Shown here: one piece after another, positions 21,146 through 31,850 of the stretch
Position numbering within the stretch: position 1 is the first letter of the stretch
How the letters are laid out: every line of letters starts with the position of its first letter
Notes under the pieces: generated by a model
Told to the model about the DNA's origin: nothing
Seen by the model: the letters and a program-made list of their open reading frames with translations, nothing else
Database searches by the model: none
From: Ahaetulla prasina
Lineage: Eukaryota > Chordata > Lepidosauria > Squamata > Colubridae
Reading direction: 5' to 3'
DNA: 64,000 bases
Assembly: GCF_028640845.1 (NCBI RefSeq)
Contig: NC_080542.1
Span: forward strand, 67,221,064 to 67,285,063
Program-made: the position numbers and the translations under genes

Positions 21146-22567
21146 AGAAAAACAGTAGCTAGTCTAACCAAGCTATATCAGAAAATATAGAGAATAGTAT
21201 CCAGTGGATGGGAATAGGTCAGTCTATATTACCAAATATTAAAAAGGAAATGTGCATAGTGCTGTACAATATCCTAAATTTTTACACAGTAGCAAAATAA
21301 TACTTGCAATCATCCAATGCAGATTAGAGCTGCCAGGTATTCCAAGAGTTTATAAAAGATTGAGGAACATGGAGCATTATGGGTAATGTATATGGAATAA
21401 CTGAACAAGCCAAAGAATACCAAATGAAAGCAATATGTACTTCATTGATTACAGAAAGATCTTCAGTTTTGTCAATCACAACTAACTATGAAATAGTCTT
21501 AGAAAAATGGGAATTCCAGAACATTTCATTGTCCTCATGGAAACTTAAATAAGTGAGGATCATGATGGACAGAACATGATGAAACAGATGGCAAAGAAGT
21601 AACTTAAAGCTATATATTTTCTCTTTCTTTATTCAAGCTGTATGCTAACTATATATTAAAAAATCTGGATTGGAAAAAGATTAGTGTGGTTTTTAAAGAG
21701 AAGGGAGAAATAGCAATAACTTGCGCTATCCTGATGACATTACTCTGATGGCTAAAGATGCAAACAATCTGTAAACTCTAGTAATAAAAATCTAGGAACA
21801 AAGTGAAAAAACAAACAAACAAAAATCTGAAGTTTGGAAGATGGCAACAAGTACAACAACCTAACCATAATGCTTAGAATTGACAACAAAGATAATAAAG
21901 TGATGTATAACTTCTTTTTAGGATCACTATCAACAGTGGAGAAACAAACAGTCAGGAAATTTATTACAGACTATCACTTGGTAGAATACATATGAAGGCC
22001 TTGGCAAATTGGATGCTTTGATGTGCCTATACCTACAGATACTAGACTGGTCCACACCATGACGGTGTATGAAAGGTTAGACTTCGAAGAAGCAGACTAG
22101 GAAGAAAATTGGCTTTTTGAAACTTTGAAAACTCTTGAATAGACCATGGACAGCCAAGAAACCAAATTACTAAATTACTGAACAAATCATCCTAGAGTTT
22201 TATCAAACATTTCTAATTCAGATATATTATGCAAAGACTTAACTCTATGGAGAAGTTGGGGGACAAATTGTAATGGAGAAAATAGATCTATTGGGTTGCT
22301 AAGAGTCAACACTAGTTTGAGGGCACATAATCAATCAGACAATCAATCTATCAATGAACAATATATGTGAAAAGTAACAATATATGTGAAAAGGTAAAGC
22401 AAGTTAATTTATCTTGTTAAATTATTAAGTATTGGGAAAAAATAGAGATGAAATGTGAACAGTGACAGTAATATTACTGACTTCCTTCCAAGGTGCTGTG
22501 CTAAGCGGTGGGGGAGATTTACTTCTCCTGCTGAAAAACAGCTGATTTTTGCTGCCAAATCAGGTTT

Positions 22568-24705
22568 TATTTATTTATTTATTGAATTTATATTGCTGCC
22601 TATTCAGCCATGGTGACTAAAGGTGACTTACAGAATATAAAACCACATTTAAACCAATAAAACTAATAAAAAGAATCAAATAAATTAATATAGTATAATA
22701 CAATAAAATCACCCCCTGCCCTGGCAAAAGCAGATCACATGATCCCATTTAATGGGCTTCATCCCACTCTGAGTTCCCTAGGCTCGCTGGCTGTTGTGAC
22801 CTAGGTCCAAGTAGTTATTACCAGACATAATCAGCCCTAAACAAACATATTTTATTAGAACAGCTGGGAATTTATTTCCTTCTCAGCTTAGTCCAAATTA
22901 ATTCCAAAACAATTCCTTCAGAAAAAGTCCTTTAGCCTTATCATAAACCTTTGTCTTCTTTGATACCCTGCCAAAGGCTTTTCTTGGCAAAGCCCCCACA
23001 AAGTTCAGAAGCAAGAGACGCCAACTAGAGACCAATGTAGCAATGTTGCTTTCTATAAAGAGCCCAAGAACTGTTGCTGCTCTTTTAAGCCTTATGGGAG
23101 GGGCCAATCATCTCCAGCCCTTATTCTCAAGTCGTCCTTTTTGCTTTACCTGCTCTTGCATTCTGGCAGCTCTTCACATGCATGCACTAGGAACAAGTTC
23201 CTCCTGTTTCTCTGTCTTTTTGCTGTCCACCTCTGGAGGCTCCAGAGTCCACGCATCGCTCCCAGATGGCCCTGGCCCCATCTCTTCCTCTGATGCAAAA
23301 CCCTCATCCGGGTCTTCCCCAGTGTCCAGGACTGGCCCATTGTCTTCCCCAGCCTCCTCACTGTCCGACTCCATTGCTACCTCTGTGGGCTGCTGGCGAC
23401 CAAACACTGACAGAACCAGGTCTTCACACCTTCTGGAAAAGTATTATAGTGGGGGCCGTTCTTATCTCTTGGGAATAATGTTCCAGAGAGAGGGAGCCAC
23501 CAAGGAGAAGGCCCTTCTTATGGGTCTTATCAGGTGTATCTCCCTCATGGATGGGACCCAACATTCCCTGCCTCCCTGTCTGATGGATAGATGTGACCGG
23601 CAAGAGATGGTCCCTCAGATAACTAGTCCCAAGCCATGAAGAGCTTTAAAGGTGAAAACCAGCACCTTGAATTGCACCTGAAAGCAAATCAGCAGCCAAT
23701 ACAGCTTCTGCAGGATATATGTGCACACCGGGGTCTGCACAAAACCATATGGGCCGCTGCATTTTGCACCAACTGGAGCTTTCAGATGTTTTTCAAGGAC
23801 AGCCCCATGTAGAGTGTGTTGCAATAGTCAAGAGGGGAATGACTCGGGCATGAGTGACTGTGAGTAGGGATTGTTGGTCCAGGAAAGGGCATAACTGGTG
23901 CACAACCTGCAGTTGTGCAAAGGCCCTCCTGGCCACAACTGCCACTTGCTCTTCGATCAGGAGTTATGAGTCCAGGAGAACCCCCAGATTACTCACAGGG
24001 TCTATTTGAGGTAGTGCCATCCCATCCAAGACCAAAGGTGGCAATTCTCCCTGAGCCAACGAATCCCAAACCCAGAGCCATTCGATTTTGCCAGGGTTTA
24101 GTTTCAACCCATGGCTCGCCATCCAGCCCCTAAAAGTCTCTAGGCACTGCGAGAGGGAGGACATAGCATCATTTAACTCACCAGAGATATACACCTGAGT
24201 ATCATCAGCATATTGGTGATACCTCAATCCATGGCGATGGATGATCTCACCTAGTAGCTTCATATAAATGTTGTACTGAGTACCATGCCTGGTGGAACCC
24301 CACAAAACAGTGGGTGAGGATGGATCTTTCCCTTCCTATCAATACTGACTGAGAGCAGCTGCAGAGGAAGAAAATGAACCAGGATAGCACAAGGCCTCCC
24401 ACTCCCATCCCCCGAAGCCAGTCCGGGATAATATCATGGTCAATGGTATCGAATGCTGCTGAGAGGTCAAGTAGAGCAAGAATGGATGTACTACCCCACT
24501 CCCGCTCTCGCTAAAGATCATCCAAAAGTCCAATAAATGCTATTTCTATCCCAAATCCAGACCTGAATCCTGACTGGTAGGTGTCAACATAATTCGTTTC
24601 ATCCAGAAACCACTGGAGCTGCTGCGCAACCACTTTCTCAACAACCTTCCCAAAAAAGAAAGATTGGAGACAGGTTGGAAATTATCCAGCTAGGTGGTAA
24701 TCTGG
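22568..24705 (-). pseudogene. LINE-A (L2/L3-type), second copy, split by a solo LTR
   Basis: On the minus strand 24330-24700 encodes RT pieces (NLSFLGKVVEKVVAQQLQWF, DTYQSGFRSGFG, LLDLSAAFDTIDHD). 23964-24305 encodes the catalytic box HQYADDTQVYIS, LNPGKIEWLW and SNLGVLLDS. The C-terminal region (HGAVLEKHLKAPVGAKCSGP) and 3' UTR follow, with the AATA tail at 22568-22600. Stops and shifts break it at several points. The solo LTR at 22792-23407 separates the 3' UTR into two. This copy keeps more RT than the one at 6850. Confidence 0.85.
22792..23407 (-). mobile_element. Solo LTR (616 bp) inside LINE-A
   Basis: Plus-strand ends are TGTTGTGACC and GACCAAACA (TG...CA). The flanks CTGGC (22787-22791) and CTGAC (23408-23412) match at 4 of 5. 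Sequences outside both ends are contiguous LINE-A 3' UTR. In minus orientation an acidic open stretch (MESDSEEAGEDNGP) lies near the LTR start and an AATAAA signal at 22851-22856. It shares terminal TGTTGTG/CACAACA character and an acidic U3 stretch with the solo LTR at 13968. Confidence 0.8.
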
Positions 24706-25065
24706 CAGATTTGAAGAAGGAGCAGCTTGGCTGGAAAGCAGAAAGCTTGCTGCAGAAATTTGAAGGAGATCTGGATTTTACAGACTTAGAATTGGCAAAT
24801 TCAATGAGTGATGAACTGGACTCTGTTAAGAAGATGGACTTATACCTGATTTGTAAACAATTTGGACCTGTTTTCTGATGAGAAATTAACTGTAATATAT
24901 TTATCAGTAATCAACCAGGGCAGATATTTGTATATATGTTTTTGGTTTTTGTCCTTTTTAATGCACATTTTTAATGTTCTGTTGGTTTTTGTTTTGTTGC
25001 TGTTTCTTAATTTTTTGGGGGAATTTGTATTTTAAGCTTTTAAACAAATAAAAAAGTTTTTAAAA
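24675..25065 (+). other. Unrecognised 67-codon ORF with poly(A)-like end
   Basis: An ORF from 24675 to 24878 (AESLLQKFEGDLDFTDLELA..., Asp/Glu/Leu rich) is followed by a T-rich 3' stretch, AAATAAAAAAG at about 25050 and an A run. The layout resembles the 3' end of a retroposed transcript or L1-like element. No family recognised. Its first codons overlap the LINE-A edge, so the start is unreliable. Confidence 0.35.
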
Positions 25066-25144
25066 GAGTACTGTTACTAATAGCAACAGAACAAAATTAA
25101 TCTCTGGACTTGCCATTTTGTATAAATTGCTTGACATTGCTTGA

Positions 25145-25210
25145 CATAGTGTAAGCCGCCCTGAGTCTTCGGAGAAGGGCGGGATATAAATGCAAAATAA
25201 AAAAAAAATC
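25145..25210 (+). mobile_element. SINE family 2, 3' tail only
   Basis: GTAAGCCGCCCTGAGTCTTC then GGAGAAGGGCGGGATATAAATGC and poly(A). A perfect CCGCCCT/AGGGCGG hairpin. Confidence 0.8.
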
Positions 25211-25489
25211 TTCTGCAACAAAGACCAACCTTCAAAATTGAGAATGAAAGAACTGGCATTTTAACAACAAAGATACAAATTTGAATGGTACAGGATTTAG
25301 GAGAGGGAACTCCATTTATTAGAAACCAATGTTAATATCTCAGTCTGATAGATATTATATTTCTCTCATTTGTACATTATTTGTATAGGAATGACTGAGA
25401 TACAACAATCATTTTGTTTCTGTGTCTATTTTATCCTGTTTACAGATTTTCTCAGCCTGCAACTACTTTCTTGTTGCTTAGTTTACAAA

Positions 25490-25860
25490 AACTCAGTAGT
25501 GGAGGTCTATGGAGATTCTCAGTCACCCAGGTCATAGTTGTCTCAAAGGTACTTTTTCAAAAGGCAACTGGATTATTTTCCCTTGAGAAAGAAGAAGACA
25601 TTTCACTCCTCATCTAAGAAGCTTCATCAAATATTACTGGATGGCGGGGGGATGGAAGGATAGGTTCAGACAGGATGGGGGGAGTGGAAGGAGTGTACTT
25701 CTTTGCAGTCATCTGGTCACTCTTTCTGAGAACCATTGAGGCTACTTGGGGATTTATATGTGTCCTCAGGGTCACTTGAATCAGATTGTAAATCTTCATG
25801 GAACTGGTGAAAGGACTGCATTGTAGGCAGAAGGTAGGTGGTATCATATTCCCTACCCTA
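25490..25860 (-). mobile_element. Penelope-like terminal relic
   Basis: The plus strand has CTTTTTCAAAAGGCAACTGG, then GAGAAAGAAGAAGACATTTCACTCCTCATC and AAGAAGCTTCATCAAA, which I recognise as the widespread vertebrate Penelope-like end. The following 200 bases (GGTTCAGACAGGATGGGG...) are probably part of the same relic but were not verified. Confidence 0.6.
25577..25635 (-). ncRNA. Hammerhead-ribozyme-like relic
   Basis: The minus strand has TGATGA, a stem II of AGCTTCT and AGGAG-type complement, then TGAAAT and GTC. One core C and one GAAA-flank position are changed, so it is probably inactive. Same layout as 20503. Confidence 0.45.
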
Positions 25861-26487
25861 TTTTGAGGGAGGGTTGTTCAATTCTAACACTGATAACCTT
25901 TTTAATCCTCTATTGTATTTAAAATAGGTAGTAGTTGGGCAGGGGTCCAACATGGCACATATGTGCTCTGGGCTGAGGTTAGTTCTGTTGTCTAATGTGT
26001 TGCATAATTATTTTAAGATAAAATTAAATCTTTTCCAGCACTTTTACTCATTAGGAAATAGGCTAATTAAAAACTTGAAGGAGAATGGAAGGGGAAGAGC
26101 AATGATGGCTGCCAAGAGCTCCTAAGAGATTGCTATTTAAACAGTGGGAGGTTTATTTGAATGCATCAATAAACAAAAGTCATGTGATAGACAATGAACT
26201 TTGAGAAAACTAAAAGAGTTGTTTCTTTGTGGGTTTTTTCAGCAAAGCTAAACAAGTGGGCATCTAACAATACATTGAATGATCATACTATAAGATTATA
26301 AATGTGATAAACCAACAATATAAGTACAGCTGTAAGTGGAGCCAACTAGATCTAATTTTTTAATGCATTTTTTTCCTTTGCAAATTCTAAAGTAGCCCAC
26401 TACATTTATTCAGTATTGTAATAAATAACCCTTTTTATCTTGCTTCAGAAAGATTGAGTAGTTTTTGTTTCATGATGGCAGAAAAAG
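25861..26487. other. No recognised feature
   Basis: AT-rich, short ORFs only. Confidence 0.5.
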
Positions 26488-26864
26488 TATAAGTGGTTCT
26501 CAAGTTATGACCATAATACAGCCTATCCATCATGGTTGAAACTCATGATAATCATAAAAAAAGGAAACCATTATTTGTAGCAGTTGTTAAGTGAATCTGG
26601 GGTCTTTAAGCAAATGCCATAGTCATAAGAGTGGTGTAGTTTTGTCTAAAAGCCAGAATTAAAGGCTGTTTTTCAGCAAAACTATTGTAAAATGTAAGTC
26701 ACATGAGTGCAGGACACTGCAAATGGCCTTAATTGTGTCCTAGTTGCAGTCACATGGTTGCAGGAGGTGCTACAGTCAGAATTGCAAATCCTGATTACAA
26801 GTACTCCTGTAGACCTATCATATTGGTTGCTAAGCAACTGATTGTAAGTCAAGGACTATCCATA
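26488..26864. mobile_element. Mariner-like non-autonomous element (TAGTCCTNGACTTA family)
   Basis: The left end TATAAGTGGTTCTCAAGTTA and right end TGTAAGTCAAGGACTATCCATA are inverted relatives. The interior has the repeated themes GTTGTTAAGTGAATCTGG and GTTGCTAAGCAACTGATTGT, as in the common squamate repeat of this type. TA target duplication likely. Relics of the same family: 55450-55505 and 56957-57065. Confidence 0.6.
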
Positions 26865-29505
26865 GGTAACTATCTTCATCCATACAACTGCTCTGAAACT
26901 CTAGCAAGACAGCCCAAAGCATTGAAAACAAATCATGTCATCTAGAAAGGATTGTGAAAAGCTGTCTAGGCAGTAATGTCTGCTCGGAGTGAATAAATAT
27001 GTTATTGTAAGTTTTTGATCAAATCATCAATATCACTTGATTAGGCCCATCCTTACAGATGCTGTTAGTATCAACATATATGCAAAAAAAGTACATATTA
27101 ATTTAATTGCAACTGCTAACCTTGACAATTATATAGGTGCATAATATGCACACACATATACAGTACACATGCAAAGCATATTGAAAGTAAGTCTACATTG
27201 CTATTATAGATCTTCTGTTCCTGTATTAGATTGCTAAAAAGAACACCTACAACCAAAGCTTTCACCAAATCATTTTTTTCCTTTTTTAGTTGCTCTCTTT
27301 TGCCCTTGCAGCTCAGTTTTTATTTCAAAGTATTCTTAACTTATTAAGTTGGTTAAAAAACACTGTTATTTTTAATTAGGTCTTTCTTTCCTGTTCTTAG
27401 CCCATTAGATTAGCCCATCAAATATTCAAATATTCAATCTAGAGCCTGAGTTCAAATAGTCACTTAATGTTAAGATGGGATGAAGGCAATTGCTAAAACA
27501 AGATATCTGGAGGAGGTCAAAATTCAGAGAGGCTGCCAAAGATCTTGAAATTTAATTTAATTTTAAATTGTAAAGTGTCTACGGTTGAAGGCTGAACTGT
27601 TCTTTTTGTAGGAACATCCTGACAATGGAAATGATTTCAAGCAGGTTTTTAAAGAAATAAAAATTATTTATAGCAAATACATTGCAATGATAGGCAAAAC
27701 CTAATACTTAGCTGGCTACTACACAAGAGCATCTGTTATGTTTGTCCATGTTCCTGAAAAGCATAGCCTCAGATTAGTGCTCTAATAGATTATCTAGGCA
27801 TTAGATTTTGTTTTCTGAAATGGTATAGCCAGCAAAGATTTATCATTTTAGTGACAATTAGGGCATGGTTATCTATTTTATTCCCAGAAATAAATAAACA
27901 GGAACTTTATACTTTAAATAGAAGTAGTTCTCTCAATTATGCTTTTCTTTCTTAGAATGAAACCATCTCACATTTTTCTCTCCTATGAGCTCTGACGTTT
28001 AAGACAAATTGAAGCAAACTTGTTGAAAGCAGAGTGTTTTATGTTTTCCAAAAGTTGAATTTCTGGAAAATGCAACAGCAATCTGATTTATATATATATA
28101 AATATGTAAATCTTTTTGCTTATTTATTACTTTTCTGTAGCTTGTACCAAGCTTATTACCTAAATTGGAAGGGGCAGAGTCGCCTTTCCAATGAAACAGC
28201 ACAGAATTTTCCACATATGTGTATTTAAAATGTAAATGTGTGAATGCTTCAACTGTACTCCACAATCCTTGTGGATAACATTTCTTTTTTGTTTTATCAG
28301 ATGAACCAACTGTCTCAAATAGCGAATTGTGAATTCTCTGTGGAAGAGACTTTCATTTGCAGGAATTTGCATTGGAAATCTAAGAATTGTTGCTGAGTTT
28401 GACCCTCTTGAACAATCAAAGCAGCCGGGAGCTTTGGCAAAAGGACCTCACTGTCACTTAATGTATGTTTGTTTCTTCAGAAGATGAGAATTAGAGCCAT
28501 TTCTCTATTTTTAACAGAGCAGCAAGTAACTATGAAGTTGTCCATTTCAAGATCTTAGAGTGGTTTCCAGATATTTGAAAAATAAAAACACTTAGAAACA
28601 AGGTAGCTTTATGATGGACTTTTTTCCATCTTGGGAAATTGGAAGTACAGAAACTTTGTTCAGGAGTAAATATCCTTCCATATATGTTTATTTTGTTTTA
28701 TTTAAGGATGCTTATAGGCTGTTTAAATCAAGAGATTGTTCCCAAAATAGATTACACAATTCATGACAATGCAATCTCACACAATCCAAATTAAAATTAC
28801 AATTTACCAACTAATCAAAGCCAAACAATAGAACTTCAACCAACCAAATGTGGTGATTATGAGTCAATACGTCAAAACAATTTCCACATAGCATATCTAT
28901 AAAATACCCATCATATGGCTTTCCTCATCTTGTTAATGCTCCCTTCTCAGATGTCATACATATGTAACAAGATTATACAAAGCAAAACAATTTTGATTTA
29001 GAACAGTTTTCCTGAAGGCAATCTGGTGCCCTCCAGATTTGTGAAGAGCTAAAAGCAAAGCTATTGGATACTACAAAACATAACCTGAAAATCAATTATT
29101 TATGCCCCAAATCAAATATTTCTGAAGAATTCTGGAATGAATTGCTCTAATAAAAGATTATTATGAGCAGGCAAATTTGGGCTATGCTCATTCTGTCTTG
29201 AACAAAAAAGGATCCCAGCAGAGAAAAGACAATAGGAAGTTTATTTTGATGCAAGTTCTGACAACGGTTCAGATAGAGAAAAGAGTAGGAAACACTGGGT
29301 AACCCCATATTTCCTTTTCATCAATGTCAAAACAGCCCTGCGCTTATATATTTCTTAAAGCACACTCCTATGCATCAATTCAAGAAATATAAAAATATCT
29401 GCAATACTTAAAAGCTTGTAAAATTTTTGCAAGCTGGATGTGGCCTTTTTATGACTTTTATATTTACAGTCTTTCAGCCATAGTTCACAGTTTATCGATA
29501 TGAAC
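26865..29505. other. Long stretch with no recognised gene
   Basis: About 2.6 kb of AT-rich DNA with scattered short ORFs. 29020-29060 (CTGGTGCCCTCCAGATTTGT) resembles an old hAT-type repeat fragment common in reptiles. Nothing else recognised. Confidence 0.5.
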
Positions 29506-29626
29506 CAGAGGTGGTATTCAGCCGGTTTGTACCAGTTTGCGTGAACTGTTGGCAGAAATTTGGTCAAGGTCGCTGAATCAGTAGTGGTGGGTGGCTGGCT
29601 GGCCATGCCCCCGAACTGGTCCCCCC
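29506..29626. mobile_element. hAT-type MITE, left part, cut by a SINE
   Basis: Starts CAGAGGTGGTATTCAGCCGG and includes GAACTG and CCCGAACTGGTCC, matching the family at 19032 and 38958. A minus-strand SINE begins at 29627. I could not find the matching right end. Confidence 0.65.
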
Positions 29627-29855
29627 TTTTTTTTTTTTTACATTTATATCCCGCCCTTCTCCGAAGACTCAGGGCGGCTTACAGTGTATAAGGCAATAGT
29701 CTCATTCTATTTGTATATTTTTTACAAAGTCAACTTATTGCCCCCCCAACAATCTGGGTCCTCATTTTACCTACCTTATAAAGGATGGAAGGCTGAGTCA
29801 ACCTTGGGCCGGGCTTGAACCTGCAGTAATTGCAGGCTACTGTGTTCTAGTGTGT
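29627..29855 (-). mobile_element. SINE family 2, minus orientation
   Basis: Poly(T), then CCCGCCCTTCTCCGAAGACT, CAGGGCGG, the shared body (AAGTCAACTTATTGCCCCCC, then CAATCTGGGTCCTCATTTTA) and a head with TTGAACCTGCAGTAATTGCA. Near full length; the extreme 5' end is decayed. Confidence 0.85.
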
Positions 29856-29882
29856 TCCCTTAGTTGCCACTTGCTCATCCCG

Positions 29883-29970
29883 CCTGACATGTTGTCGCTG
29901 CCATGTTCTTCCCGCATGCGCTTCTCATTGCCTTGCAAGTCCAATGGAATGTGCATGCATGAAGAACATG
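29883..29970. repeat. Short inverted repeat around GCTGCCATGTTCTTC
   Basis: GCTGCCATGTTCTTC at about 29899 is repeated inverted as GAAGAACATGGCAGC at about 29961, with further GCATGC matches between. Stem about 23 bp with a 30-odd base loop. Confidence 0.75.
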
Positions 29971-30375
29971 GCAGCGATGGCAGCAGCTTTTTCCATGACC
30001 TCTGATACTTTTCAGCAGCCTGAGGCAGGCCGCTGCAACCACAAAGTGACTCTCAAAGAGACGGCGGCTGGGAGGCTTCTTTGGCAGCCGCTTTCCAACA
30101 GTGGTGGCTGGCTTGGGGCAGCTGAAAACTCCAGTCAGCTTGCCTTCTGGACTCTGGACCAGCTGTCACAGAAGGTAAGCAGCTCAAACACAGAGTCGGT
30201 GGTGGGGGAGGAAGCAGGGCTAGGGCCAAGGCTCCTAAGGAGGGGAAAACGGGGCAACTGGCCAAGGGAAAGGGTAGATAGGTGGAAATTCCAAAAAAAT
30301 GTCCTACCTTTTCCTGTGGACGTGGCTAGGTGGAGGGGGGGTCATGTGTATGCAAATGCATTCAAGATTCAGTAA
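29944..30375 (+). other. Unrecognised GC-rich ORF of 143 codons
   Basis: Ala/Ser/Gly-rich translation with no domain I know. It starts inside the inverted repeat and lies in repeat-like GC-rich sequence near a hAT fragment, so it is probably the interior of a non-coding repeat. A GT at the CACAGAAGGTAAGC junction near 30173 looks like a splice donor but has no supporting context. Confidence 0.2.
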
Positions 30376-30499
30376 TAAAACTGAAAAAATAAATTATGAT
30401 TTTTTTAAATTTAGGGACCCAATTATTTTTTATTATTTTATTAATCCCTGTTCATTAAATTCAGAAGTCTCCTCAGACAAAATAGTTTAAAATGAAGAG

Positions 30500-31222
30500 T
30501 ACCATATTTTTCACCATAAGACACACTTCCCCCACCCCAAAAGGTGGGTGGAAATGCCTGGGTGTCTTATAGAGCAAATATTGAGGTGTGGGGGAGGGGT
30601 GTTGGTGCAGCTGCAGCATTTGGTACCGCCATCTGTCATCACTGCCACCGCCTGTCACCACTGCTGCCATTTGCTACTGGCAGGGAATGGTGGAGCCTTT
30701 TCTGCAGAGCAGCTGATTGATGGATGGATCAGCCTCCCAGAATACTGCCAATCAGCTGTTCTAGGGGGCGGGGATCACCACTGCTGTCACCATTTGCCAC
30801 TGCCATTGCTGCCAATCGCTGCTGCATGGCGGCAGTGAATGGCAGCAGCAATCAGTGGCAAACACCAAGCAATGGTGAAGATTCCCATTGCCTAGAACAG
30901 CTGATCAGTGGTATTCCAGGAGGCCAATCCAGCTGCCAATCAGCTGCTTGGCAGCAAAGGCTCCAGTGTTCCTCACCGGTGGAAGCAGCTCAGCTCAGTT
31001 GACCGATGGTGGGTGCAACGGAGCAGAGCCCTGACGAACCATGGAGCTGCAATAATGTGCTGAAGCTGACTAGGCTGTTTGCTGTTTGCTGCAAGGACGC
31101 TAGCCAGATAAATACCAGATGGATGCTGGGAAGCAGACATAGATTTTTTTTCTTGTTTTGCTCCTCTAAAGCTAATGTGCGTCTTATGGTCTGGTGCATC
31201 TTATAGTGAGAAAAATACGGTA
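30500..31222. mobile_element. Mariner/Tc1-type non-autonomous element, 723 bp
   Basis: Left end TACCATATTTTTCACCATAAGACACAC and right end GTGCATCTTATAGTGAGAAAAATACGGTA are inverted repeats of about 28 bp, bounded by TA at 30500 and 31221. The interior is GC-rich with repeated CAGCTGATT and CTGCCACC themes and has no transposase ORF. A truncated relative starts at about 57068. Confidence 0.75.
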
Positions 31223-31850
31223 TATCGAATTTACATAGTAACTTGCAATGAGTTACATGATGATTACTTTGCTTATTACTGTCAGAAGGTAATCCATGTT
31301 ATAAACCACAGAGGGAAATCAGTATGGCTCTGGACAGTTATAATCCAAGCTGTGGTTTAGAAACAAACACATAATCTTTCACAAAATGTCTCCAAATCTC
31401 TTGGATTTTATATTGGAATCTATAAAAATACTAAATAAGCACCATGTGGCTTACAATTCCTGAATGTATTGAGTATAGACTTTGTAATTTAAAACTCATA
31501 TGACCTTCCATTCTGCCTCAAAGGAAAAACATTACTTACTGTCTTTCTACAAAAATAATTTAAGAAGCAGTTTATATGCACTCCTTCTGAACTTCTTTAC
31601 AAATAAATTTAACAGGACAGTATTACTGATAGATATGAAGAATGTATCCTCATAATTCTTTTTGAAAATAATCATATATCATAGTTTGGATACAATTAAA
31701 TTTCTAAATTTCTCTTAACTCTTAAATAATTTGACAGTTTACCACATTTAACGTAATCATTAAATGTGATTTCTTCAATATAGTGATAATATATATACTT
31801 CTTCCCTTCTGGATGGTTATAATTAAAAATCTAAATGTTACATATATGTG
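31223..31850. other. No recognised feature
   Basis: AT-rich, no ORF over about 60 codons of note. Confidence 0.5.

Noticed and set aside
22898..23107. 69-codon minus ORF
   Set aside because: It lies within the R/U5 side of the solo LTR; no domain and probably chance.
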